From: Victivallales bacterium
GTDB lineage: Bacteria > Verrucomicrobiota > Lentisphaeria > Victivallales > UBA1829
Length of the DNA stretch: 64,000 nt
Direction: 5' to 3'
NCBI GenBank assembly: GCA_016285345.1
Contig: JAEEQN010000006.1
Coordinates: 37,638 to 101,637, forward strand
A program made the position numbers and the translations under genes. The notes under the pieces were generated by a model. It was not told the DNA's origin and made no database searches. It saw nothing but the letters and a program-made list of their open reading frames with translations. Positions 45,478 to 54,200 of this stretch are shown here, piece after piece (within the stretch, counting starts at the first letter, position 1; each line of letters opens with the position of its first letter).

Positions 45478-45568
45478 CCCCTGAAATCAATTTTTTCATT
45501 TTTTTTGAATCCTCGTGCCTCCGTGCCGTTTTTCCGCCTTTTTTTCCTGTTTTTTTATAAGAAACGAC

Positions 45569-45597
45569 TTGCTTTTTCCAATGTGAAAGGCTATATT
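45569..45597 (+). promoter_or_regulatory. Promoter of the GH127 gene
   Basis: TTGCTT (45569-45574) and TATATT (45592-45597) are separated by 17 bases, about 105 bases before the GH127 ATG. Confidence 0.55.
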
Positions 45598-45702
45598 GTT
45601 TCGTGATTAATATTTAATTCAGTTCAAACCATAAAGTTTTGCACGGGCAGCGGGACATCCCCCCGCCCCGAAAAACACCACAAAAGACACAGGACTCCCG
45701 AC

Positions 45703-48069
45703 ATGACAACCGCTCTGAAACACTGCCTCTGCATTTCGACCGCGCTCGCGTCCGCCATCCCGTTCACGTTCGGCGCGCCCCCGGCCGTCCCGTTCAAGCT
45801 CAACGAGGTCGAGCTCCTCGAAAGCCCGTTCCTCGCGAACAAGAAACGCAACGCGGATTTCCTGCTCTCGCTGAGCCCGGACCGCCTGATGGCGCGCATG
45901 TACGAGTATTGCGGCGAGACGCCGAAAGCCCCGGTCTACGGCGGCTGGGAAAGCAGCGACCTGTCCGGCCACACGCTCGGGCACTACCTGACGGCGCTTT
46001 CGCTGGAATACGCCAGCACGGGCGACACGCGGTTCAAGGAACGCGTGGACTACATCATCGGCGAAATGGCGCGCTGCCAGAAGCTCTACGGCGACTCCGG
46101 CTACATCGGCTGCATGTCGCGGAACGCCCGCCGCGCGCTGGAGGTGCTGAAGGACGGCGACGTGGAGACGATCAACCACACATGGGCGCCCTGGTACACG
46201 CAGCACAAGATCGCCGAGGGGCTTTACGACGCGTGGAAGATCGCCGGAAACGAACAGGCGAAGGACGTGCTCGTGAACTTCGCGCGCTGGGTGGACGGCC
46301 TCACGAAGGGCCTGGACGAAAAGAAATGCCAGCGCATGCTCGACATGGAGTTCGGCGGCATCGGCGAAGTCTTCTGGAAACTCTACGCGGAAACGAAGGA
46401 CGAAACGCACAAGGCGCTCGCCCAGCGGTTCCGTCACCACTGGCTTGTGGACGACCTCGCGGCGGGCAGGGACAACCTCGCCGGCAAGCACGCGAACACG
46501 CAGGTGCCGAAGGTCATCGCCGAGGCGGTCAACTACGAGATCACCGGCGACGAGTTCGCGCGAAAGGTCAGCAAGAACTTCTTCGACATCGTCGTGAAGA
46601 ACCACACCTACGTCACCGGCGGCAACAGCGACCGCGAGCATTTCTACCGCCCGAACGAAGCCGACCGGCATCTCTCCCCGGCGTCCGTCGAGTGCTGCAA
46701 CGTCTACAACATGATCCGCCTCGCCGAACACCTCCAGATGCAGGAGCCGACGAACACGGTCTTCGGCGACTACCGCGAACGCGCGCTGCTGAACCAGATC
46801 CTGCCCTCGCAGGACCCCGAGCGCTCCATGTTCACCTACTTCGTCTCGCTGAAGCCCGGCCAGTTCCGCGTGTACAGCTCGCCGGACACCTCGTTCTGGT
46901 GCTGCTTCGGCACGGGCATCGAGAACCACACGAAGTACAACCACGCGATCTATTTCCACGACGACGACAACCTCTTCGTCACGCTCTTCACCCCGTCGAA
47001 ACTGAAATGGGCGGAACGCGGCCTCGAGCTCACGATGAACACCGAGTACCCGAAGAACGGCAAGGTCACGCTTACGTTCGACAAGGCCCCGGACAAAAAG
47101 CTCGCGCTGAACGTGCGCTGTCCCGGCTGGGCCGACAAGCCCGTGACCTTCTCGCTCAACGGAAAAGAGATCGCGACCGGAAAGCCCGGTGAAAACGCCG
47201 TGCTGAACGCCGACTGGAAGACCGGCGACAAGGTCGAGATCGACATCCCGATGTCGCTCCGCACGGAACACCTCCACGGCGGCCACACCGAGCAGAACGC
47301 CTTCTTCTACGGCCCGACGCTCCTCGCGGGCGACCTCGGCGAAGTCGAGAATTACCAGAAGCGCATCTATCTGCGCGACCAGCTCGACCTCCAGAACGCC
47401 GCCTGCAAGCCCGTGCCGATCCTCCTCGGCGAGAACGCCGCGCAGCTCGTCGCCGCCGCGAAACCCGTCTCCGGCTCCGACCGCGCTTACAACCTGCCCG
47501 CGACCGATGGCAGCACCGTCCTCATCCGCCCGTTCAACCAGATGCCCTACCAGCACTACAACGTCTACTGGAAGAACATGAACGAGGCGCAGTGGGCCGC
47601 CGAAAAGGCTCGGATCGAGGCCGAGGAAGCCCGCCAGCGCGAACGCTCCGCGCGCACCGTCGACGAGATGAACTTCGGCGAACAGCAGCCCGAGACCGAC
47701 CACGCCGTGAAATCGCAGAACACCCATTCCGGGCGCTTCAACGGTCGCGGCTACCGCGGCGCGCATCAGGGCGGCTGGATTGAGTTCCGTATGAAGGTCA
47801 GCCCGGACAAGAAGAACATCCTCGCCTGCACCTACTGGGGCGGCGACAACTGGACTGAGACGGCGATCCTCGCCGACGGTCAGCAGATCGCCGTGCAGAA
47901 GCTCTCCGCTGCGCATCCGAACCAGTTCTTCGAGGTCGAATACGAGATCCCGGAATCCATCACGAAGGGCAAGGACCACATCGTAATCCGTCACCAGCCC
48001 GCGGGCGAACGCGGCGGCATCGGCTCCGTCTACCACGCCGCCATCCTCACCCCGCCTGAGAAAAAATGA
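45703..48069 (+). CDS. Secreted GH127 beta-L-arabinofuranosidase
   Basis: The 788-residue product begins at ATG 45703 with AGGA upstream and a signal peptide ending near TFGAPPA. It has the (alpha/alpha)6 domain of GH127 (formerly DUF1680). Zn-site residues of the HypBA1 type are present: Glu330 and Cys332 in SVECCN, and Cys400-Cys401 in FWCCFGTGIE, where one Cys acts as nucleophile. Other family strings are GGWESSDLSGHTLGHYL and TWAPWYTQHKI. Beta-sandwich domains follow, and the last ~130 residues (from about FGEQQPETDHAVKS) form an extra C-terminal domain seen in many Bacteroidetes/PVC homologues. The enzyme releases beta-L-arabinofuranose from plant glycans or extensin-type oligosaccharides and fits with the GH43 genes. 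Confidence 0.93.
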   Translation: MTTALKHCLCISTALASAIPFTFGAPPAVPFKLNEVELLESPFLANKKRNADFLLSLSPDRLMARMYEYCGETPKAPVYGGWESSDLSGHTLGHYLTALSLEYASTGDTRFKERVDYIIGEMARCQKLYGDSGYIGCMSRNARRALEVLKDGDVETINHTWAPWYTQHKIAEGLYDAWKIAGNEQAKDVLVNFARWVDGLTKGLDEKKCQRMLDMEFGGIGEVFWKLYAETKDETHKALAQRFRHHWLVDDLAAGRDNLAGKHANTQVPKVIAEAVNYEITGDEFARKVSKNFFDIVVKNHTYVTGGNSDREHFYRPNEADRHLSPASVECCNVYNMIRLAEHLQMQEPTNTVFGDYRERALLNQILPSQDPERSMFTYFVSLKPGQFRVYSSPDTSFWCCFGTGIENHTKYNHAIYFHDDDNLFVTLFTPSKLKWAERGLELTMNTEYPKNGKVTLTFDKAPDKKLALNVRCPGWADKPVTFSLNGKEIATGKPGENAVLNADWKTGDKVEIDIPMSLRTEHLHGGHTEQNAFFYGPTLLAGDLGEVENYQKRIYLRDQLDLQNAACKPVPILLGENAAQLVAAAKPVSGSDRAYNLPATDGSTVLIRPFNQMPYQHYNVYWKNMNEAQWAAEKARIEAEEARQRERSARTVDEMNFGEQQPETDHAVKSQNTHSGRFNGRGYRGAHQGGWIEFRMKVSPDKKNILACTYWGGDNWTETAILADGQQIAVQKLSAAHPNQFFEVEYEIPESITKGKDHIVIRHQPAGERGGIGSVYHAAILTPPEKK

Positions 48070-48115
48070 GGAGGCTAAGCCTCCACTGCGGTAGTGTCCG
48101 GCTTCGCTCGGACAC
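48070..48115 (+). repeat. Intergenic double-hairpin repeat, copy F (best copy)
   Basis: GGAGGCTAAGCCTCC (hairpin one) is followed by ACTGCGGTA and GTGTCCGGCTTCGCTCGGACAC, hairpin two with a perfect stem GTGTCCG/CGGACAC. It starts right after the GH127 stop codon, as copy C does after the esterase. Confidence 0.7.
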
Positions 48116-48135
48116 AAGGGAACTAAAACGCAATC

Positions 48136-48171
48136 GCCTCCGTTCGCATTACAGCGGCGGAGGCTTTCTTT
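48136..48171 (+). terminator. Terminator of GH127
   Basis: GCCTCCG and CGGAGGC form a 7-bp stem, extended by partial pairing, followed by TTTCTTTAT. It lies 67 bases after the stop codon. Confidence 0.75.
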
Positions 48172-48198
48172 ATCGGGTGATTTGAGGAAGGATAAAGG

Positions 48199-49248
48199 TC
48201 AGAAAAGGTTCTGGGAGAGGCAGTGCAACGCGCCGCCCTCCAGGATGATGTCCGCGCAGTCGACGGAAACGACCTCGCATCCGGGGAACGCCTCGCCGAT
48301 GATCGCGGCGGCGCGGGCGTCGTTGCGCGGCTGACGGTAGGACGGCACCAGCACGGCGCCGTTCACGAGCAGATAATTCGCGTAGGAAGCGGGAAGCGTC
48401 TCCTCGCGCCAGCCGTCGGGCGGCGCCACGGGGTCGGGCAGCGGCAGCGGGATCACGTCGAGCGGCTTTCCGAGGCGCGTGCGATATTCGCGCAGACGGC
48501 GCAGATTCTCGTTCAGCATCGGCGCGTTCGGCGAGCCTTCGGGCGCGACGCAGGCGAGCACGGCGGTTGCGTTCACGAACCGCGCGAGCGTGTCGATATG
48601 GCCGTCCGTATCGTCGCAGAAAAGGCCGCCTTTCAGCCATACTATCTCATCCATGCCGAGCGACCGCATCAGCGTGTCGCCGATTTGGGCACGTGTCATG
48701 GAGGGATTCCGGTTCGGGTTCAGCATCACGGATTCGGTCGTCATGAGCAACCCCGCGCCGTTCGATTCCAGCGCTCCGCCCTCGCAGACCATCGGGACAA
48801 CATTTCTTTCGTACCCCAACAGGGCGGCAGCGTGTTCCGGCACAGCGGCGTCGAGGTCCCACGGGGGGAACTTCCCGCCCCAGGCGTTGTACTGGAAATG
48901 GTCCAGCAGACGCGCCCCGGTCGCGCGGTTCACGAGGCAGACGGGACCGTGATCGCGGCACCAGGCGTCGTTCGTCGGCACGTCCAGCAGTTCGACGCGG
49001 ACGGCGTCGGCTCCGGCCTCGGAAAGCAGTTTGAGGATGCGCGATTGTTCAGCACGCACGCAGTTGATCTTCACGTCCTCGAAACGTGAGACCGCCGCCG
49101 CAAATCCAGCGTATGTCGCCTCAAGCTCGTTTCGACGGTCCTCCCAGGTCGCGGGATTCAGCGGCCACGACAGCAATATCGCGCGCTGATCCTCCCACTC
49201 CGCGGGCATCGTGAAGCCGCGTTCGGCGGCACAACTCGGCTCCGGCAT
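48199..49248 (-). CDS. aguA: Agmatine deiminase
   Basis: The 349-residue enzyme converts agmatine to N-carbamoylputrescine and ammonia. It belongs to the guanidino-group-modifying (pentein) family: MPAEWEDQRAILLSWP at the N-terminus, NDAWCRDHGP, EGGALESNG, DDTDGHIDT and the catalytic Cys343 in GGALHCLSQ at the C-terminus. The gene starts 3 bases after aguB on the same strand, and the pair performs two successive steps to putrescine. Length matches AguA. Confidence 0.96.
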   Translation of the reverse strand: MPEPSCAAERGFTMPAEWEDQRAILLSWPLNPATWEDRRNELEATYAGFAAAVSRFEDVKINCVRAEQSRILKLLSEAGADAVRVELLDVPTNDAWCRDHGPVCLVNRATGARLLDHFQYNAWGGKFPPWDLDAAVPEHAAALLGYERNVVPMVCEGGALESNGAGLLMTTESVMLNPNRNPSMTRAQIGDTLMRSLGMDEIVWLKGGLFCDDTDGHIDTLARFVNATAVLACVAPEGSPNAPMLNENLRRLREYRTRLGKPLDVIPLPLPDPVAPPDGWREETLPASYANYLLVNGAVLVPSYRQPRNDARAAAIIGEAFPGCEVVSVDCADIILEGGALHCLSQNLF

Positions 49249-49251
49249 GGC

Positions 49252-50130
49252 TCAGTCTCCGAACCGCTTCAGGATCGGCCCGTAGGCGTCGATGCGGCGG
49301 TCGCGGAAGAACGGCCACATGCGGCGGTGTTCCTCCATCGCGGCGAGGTCGCAGTCGGCATACACGATCTCCGCCTTGTCGCGGGAGGCGAGCGCGAGGT
49401 CTTCGCCGTAGAAATCCGACACGAACGACGAGCCCCAGAACCGCGTGCCGTGCTCCGTGCCGACGCGGTTCACCGCCGCGAAGAAACATCCGTTCGCCAC
49501 GGCGTGTCCGTGCTGGACCGCGAGCCAGGCGTGGCGCTGTTTCAGCATCAGGTCGTCCGGCTCGGATTCGATCGTGCCGATCGCGGTGGGGCAGAAGATG
49601 ATCGACGCGCCGTCGAGCGCGGTCAGGCGGGCGGATTCCGGGTACCACTGGTCCCAGCAGATCACCACGCCGATGCGGCCGAACGCCGTGTCCCAGGCGC
49701 GGAACGGTCCGTCGCCGGGCGCGAAATAGAATTTCTCCTCGAATCCGGGGTCCTGCGGGATGTGCATTTTGCGGTAGGTCCCGGCGATGCTCCCGTCGGC
49801 GTCGAAGATGACGGCGGTGTTGTGGCAGAGTCCGGGCGCGCGTTTCTCGAAGAACGACGCGACGATCACAACGCCGTACCGCTTCGCGAGAGCGGCATAG
49901 AAGTCCGTCCCTTTCCCCGGGACCGGCTCGGCGAGTCCGAAGAAATCGGGGTCCTGTTTCCAGCAGAAATACTCCGTCTGGAACAGCTCCTGCGTGCAGA
50001 TGATGTTCGCCCCCTGCCCCGCGGCTTCCGCGATCTTCGCGGCGAAACGTTCGCGCGCTTCTTCGATGGAGGCGGGCGCGGAATCCTGCACCAGCGCCAC
50101 ACGGATTCTTTTGATTTCGTTCGAGTTCAT
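49252..50130 (-). CDS. aguB: N-carbamoylputrescine amidase
   Basis: The 292-residue nitrilase-superfamily enzyme has the catalytic triad Glu48 (CTQELF), Lys121 (TYRKMHIP) and Cys158 (VICWDQWYPE). The KMHIPQDPGFEEKFYF segment is typical of AguB rather than other carbon-nitrogen hydrolases. It hydrolyses N-carbamoylputrescine to putrescine, CO2 and ammonia. The ATG overlaps the recR stop (ATGA), coupling polyamine genes to a DNA-repair gene upstream. Confidence 0.96.
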   Translation of the reverse strand: MNSNEIKRIRVALVQDSAPASIEEARERFAAKIAEAAGQGANIICTQELFQTEYFCWKQDPDFFGLAEPVPGKGTDFYAALAKRYGVVIVASFFEKRAPGLCHNTAVIFDADGSIAGTYRKMHIPQDPGFEEKFYFAPGDGPFRAWDTAFGRIGVVICWDQWYPESARLTALDGASIIFCPTAIGTIESEPDDLMLKQRHAWLAVQHGHAVANGCFFAAVNRVGTEHGTRFWGSSFVSDFYGEDLALASRDKAEIVYADCDLAAMEEHRRMWPFFRDRRIDAYGPILKRFGD

Positions 50131-50774
50131 CGCGGGGTATCCTCCTGTTCGTTCGGACGGTTCAGGCTCGTGCGGGCGTCGAGCGCCAGCGCGATCGTGG
50201 CGGAGTCGGCGTAGGTCAGGTCGGAACCGGCGGGCAGGCCGCGCGCCGGACGCGTGATGGCGAAACCGCGTCCCTGGAACCGGTTGGCGAGGTAGACGGC
50301 GGTCGCCTGCCCCTCGATGTCCTGACTCAGCGCCAGAATCATTTCGCGGATGCCGCCCGCGGCGACGCGCGCTTCAAGACGCGGGATGGAGAGCGATTCG
50401 GGGAATTTCCCCTCCAGCGGGGCGATGCGTCCGCCGAGCACGTGATAAACGCCCTTGAAGACGCCGGCGGACTCCAGCGAATGAATCTGCGCCACGTCCT
50501 CCACCACGCAGATGATGGACTTGTCACGTACCGGGGACGAGCAGATGCCGCACGGGCCGTTGTCGGGCGCGTCGGACAGGTTGCCGCATTCCGGGCAGGC
50601 ATGGATGCGCGTGTGAAGCGAGGCGAGGTTGCCCGCAAGCGCCTCAAGTTTCGCCGGGTCCCACAGGTACAGCGACAACGCCATGCGTTCGGCGGAGCGT
50701 TTCCCCACGCCCGGCAGGTTCTTCAGCATTTCGATCAGTTCGGCCAGGGGTTCCGGCCACGGCTGCGCAAACAT
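50127..50774 (-). CDS. recR: Recombination protein RecR
   Basis: The 215-residue protein acts with RecF/RecO in gap repair. It shows the helix-hairpin-helix LPGVGKRSAERMA, a four-Cys zinc finger (CPECGNLSD and CGIC), and a Toprim domain with VVEDVAQIHSLE and YHVLGGRIAPLEG. The C-terminal Walker-like segment ARGLPAGSDLTYAD is present. It follows ybaB by 22 bases, the conserved ybaB-recR order. Confidence 0.97.
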   Translation of the reverse strand: MFAQPWPEPLAELIEMLKNLPGVGKRSAERMALSLYLWDPAKLEALAGNLASLHTRIHACPECGNLSDAPDNGPCGICSSPVRDKSIICVVEDVAQIHSLESAGVFKGVYHVLGGRIAPLEGKFPESLSIPRLEARVAAGGIREMILALSQDIEGQATAVYLANRFQGRGFAITRPARGLPAGSDLTYADSATIALALDARTSLNRPNEQEDTPR

Positions 50775-50796
50775 CGTCGGACTCCGTCAGACAAGC

Positions 50797-51105
50797 TCAG
50801 AAAAGACCGGGCACGGGCAGGCCGCCGGTCGCCTCGGAGATCTTCTGCGAGATCGCGTTTTTCGCCTGCGCGATGCCCTGGTTGACCGCCTCGGCGGTCG
50901 CCTGCGGGCTCGGGCTGGAGGTCGTGCTCACGATGGAACGCACGAAGCAGTCGCCGCTCACGACGGCGGTCACGGTGCCGTCCTGGCTCGTGCCGCGGAA
51001 CTCCATCTGGGCGAGATCCTGTTTCATGACTTCAATTTTCTTTTTCAGCTCCTGGAAATCCTTCATCATTCCGGCGAGCTGTCCGAAAGAACCGAACATA
51101 GACAT
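50797..51105 (-). CDS. ybaB: YbaB/EbfC family nucleoid-associated protein
   Basis: The 102-residue protein has the family pattern: N-terminal helix with GQLAGMMKDFQELKKKIE, central QDGTVTAVVSGD strands and a C-terminal AVNQGIAQAKNAISQKISEATGG helix given here only as QAKNAISQKISEATGG. YbaB proteins bind DNA as dimers and commonly precede recR, as here. dnaX, the other usual neighbour, is absent. Confidence 0.94.
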   Translation of the reverse strand: MSMFGSFGQLAGMMKDFQELKKKIEVMKQDLAQMEFRGTSQDGTVTAVVSGDCFVRSIVSTTSSPSPQATAEAVNQGIAQAKNAISQKISEATGGLPVPGLF

Positions 51106-51140
51106 AAGTAATACCTTTCAGGTTTTTGTTTTTCAGCGGA

Positions 51141-51218
51141 TCAATGGTGGAATATCCCCAGGCAGACGACCGCGAGGACGACCACGACAACAGCGATGAT
51201 GCCAAACGACATGATCAT
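51141..51218 (-). CDS. 25-residue single-helix membrane micropeptide
   Basis: A 25-codon frame starts at ATG 51218, 8 bases after GGAGAG, and ends TGA 51141. It encodes MIMSFGIIAVVVVVLAVV followed by CLGIFHH: one membrane-spanning helix ending in two His. A second in-frame ATG lies at codon 3. It sits between the coiled-coil gene's stop and ybaB, leaving little else in that space. The strong Shine-Dalgarno and clean hydrophobic composition suggest a translated small protein; no family is recognised. Confidence 0.5.
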   Translation of the reverse strand: MIMSFGIIAVVVVVLAVVCLGIFHH

Positions 51219-51239
51219 GTTTCTCTCCTGTCAGCGGGA

Positions 51240-54200
51240 TCACTTGTCGCCGGATTTGCCCTGGGCCGCCTTCAGCATCTCTTCCAGGTTCGTGTCGCGT
51301 TTCGCGCCGAGCTGGAGCGCCTTTTCGTATGCCTTCCGGGCGTTGTCGGCGTGCTTCATCGCGTAGTGGACGCGCGCCAGGGAGAGCTGGGCAACGGAAC
51401 TCGACGGATCGGTGTCCGCGGCGATCAGGTAATGCCACAGCGCGGTCGAGAAATCCTTCGCGTTCTCCGCCTTCTGCGCATCCTTCATCGCTTCCTCGAA
51501 TTTCGCCTTGTCGACCGACACCGTCGGCTTGACGTCATTCCCGGCCAAAAGGTCTTCGAACATCGGTTTCAGTTCGTCGGGGATGGAATCTTCTGTTTTG
51601 GTGATCTCGGGTTTCGCGTTCGGATCGGCGCGGCGGTAGGTATCGAGTTCGGCGCGGAGCGTACGGGATTCGACGATCGCGGCCTCGGCCACGTTACGCG
51701 CGGCGTTCATGGTCTTTTTGTAACGGGAGGAGAGCGCACGTTCGTCGTCGAGTTCGGATTTCAGTCTCGCGACCTCACTATCGACCTCGGCGCGTTCCTT
51801 CAGGAGTGTGGAAATGGAATCGTTCTTTTCCTGAAGCTCGGCGGAACCGGCTGCCTTCGGGTCTCTGCGGCGGAGTTCGACTTCCTTTTCCAACCGCTGA
51901 AGCTTGGCGTTCAGTTCGGTCTGCGTGGTCAGCAGGTTGGAAAGCGTGTTCTGGAGCGCCTCGCATCTGTCTCTGAGTTCGTCGGTTTCCTTTTCGAGCG
52001 CCGCTTTTTCGGCGTTGCTCTTCTTCAGGAGAGCTTCCTTGTCCTCGAGCGATTCCGCCAGCTTGCGGACGTCGGCGTTGGACGCCTGGTCGATCTTGAG
52101 TTTTTCGAGCTGGGCCTGAGTCGCCACGAGATCCTTGTTCGCCTTGGCGAGCGCCTCGGCGGAGGCCGTCTTCTCGGCGGTCAGTTTTTCGTTGGCGGCC
52201 GTGAGCGAGGCGTTCAGCTCCTTCTGTTTCGCGAGCTCGGGCGCATCGCTCGAAGCGGGCGCGGAAAACTTCGCGATCTGCGCTTTGAGTTCGGCGACCT
52301 GTTTTTCGGAGGCGGCCTTCGAATCGGTCAGGGTCTTGTTCTCTGCTTCGAGAGTCTTCCGGACAGCTTCGCCGGCCGCGAGCTTCTTGTTCTGCTCGGT
52401 CAGGTCCTTCACCTCGGCGCTGAGCTTCGCCACGTCGGATTCGAGCGCGGTGGCGCGTTTTTCGGATGCTGCAAGCGCGGTCGCGGAAGCGGCGGCGACA
52501 CCGGCCTTATCCGCTTTGGCCTTCGCGGCATCGAGTTCGGCCTTCGCGGCGACCAGATCGTCCTGAAGTCTCGCCTTTTCCTGCGTCAGGGACGCGATTT
52601 TCGCGGCGGCGTCGGACGGAACGGGCCTGTTCGCGGCTTCCGCGGCGGCCTGTTTTGCGATCTCGAGCTCGGCGGCGGCTTTTCCCGCGGCGGCCTTTTC
52701 TGCGTTCAAGTCGGCGGTCAGCTTCTTGTTTTCGCCCATCAGGACATCCATCTTCGCATTGAGCTCATTCAGATTCCCGGTCGCTTTCCGCAGGGCTTCT
52801 TCTTTCGCCGCGGCCTCTTCGGACGCCTTCTGCGCGGCGGCCTTTTGTGCGTTCAGGTCGGCGGTCAGTTTTGCATTGGCATCCGTCAGGCTTTTTGCCT
52901 TCGCATCCGCATCGGCAAGAGCCTTGGCGCTGGCATCATTGGAAGCGGCCTTCCGCGCGGCGGTCAGGTCGGCGGTCAGCTTCGCGTTCGCATCCGTCAG
53001 GCTCTTCACCTTCGCGTTCGCATCGGCGAGAGCCTTCGCATCCGCCTCGGAACGGACCGGGACCGCCGCAGGCTGATTCCCTTTCTTCGCTGCGTCAAGT
53101 TCGGCTTTCAGCTTCGTGTTTTCATTTGTCAGGGTCTTCACCTTCGCGTTCGCATCGGCAAGCGCCTTGGCATCGGCCGCGGTCGCACCGGCCGCACCCG
53201 CCGCGGCTCCGGCAGTCGCGTTCTTTCTCGCTTCGGCAACGGCATCCTTCAACGCCTTGTTCTCGTTGGTGAGCGCATTGTTTTTCGCGTTCAGTTTTGT
53301 AACGTCTTCCGTAAGCGACGCGTTTTTCTTCGCAAGCGCGGCAGAGTTCGCATCGTCGGTTTCTTTCTGCTTCTTGAGCGCGGCGAGGTCGGCTTCAAGC
53401 TTCTTGACGGCTTCCGGCTGGGCGGAACGCGCCTGCGCAAGATCGGCTTCAAGTTTTTTGCGTTCCGCCTCGGCCGATGCGGATTTCTTCTGTTCCTCGG
53501 CGAGCTTGGATTCCAGCTGGTTCGCGGTGCTCTTCATGCCGGCGAGCTCGGCGGCGGCCTTTGCGTTTTCCTCGACCTTCTGCTTCAGCTCGGACTCGGA
53601 TTTCTTCGTCTGGTTGTAGGAGGCCTGGAGCGTGTCAAGCGCGGCCTTGCGGTCGGCGGCGGTCTTCTGCGCGGCGGCAAGATCGGCGGCGGCCTTGTCC
53701 GAAGCGGTCTTCTGCGCGGCGAGGTCGGCGGTCAGTTTTGCGTTGGCGTCGGTCAAATCTTTCACCTTCGCGTTCGCATCGGCAAGCGCCTTGGCACTGG
53801 CGTCGGCGGCCCCGGCTGCTCCGGCCGCGGCGGCGAGCTGCGCTTTCGCATCCGCCGCATCCTTTTCGGCGGCGGCGAGCTTGGCCTTCACATCAACGGA
53901 CGCCTTTTCCGCGGCGTCAAATTTCGCCTTGGAATCCGCGGCCGTCTTTTCGGCGGCGGCGAGTTTCGTCTTCGCATCGGCGGAAGCCTTTTCCGCATCG
54001 GCGAGTTTCTGTTCCGTCTGCGCGAGCCTCGTCTTCAGCTCCTCGGCGGCTTTCGCCTGCGCCGCGACTTTTTCCGCATCTCCGGCGGCCTTCAGCGCAT
54101 CGCGTTCGGCGGTCAGATCCTTGACCTGTTTCTGAAGCGCGGTCTTTTCCTTCAGAAGGGAAGCGGCCTGCTCCGAGGACTGTTTGGCTTTTTCGGCGGC

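Larger units (their letters stand above)
45380..45702. other. Divergent promoter region between repeat protein and GH127
   Basis: This 323-base AT-rich region separates two divergent genes and carries one promoter for each. No gene is seen in it. Confidence 0.6.
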
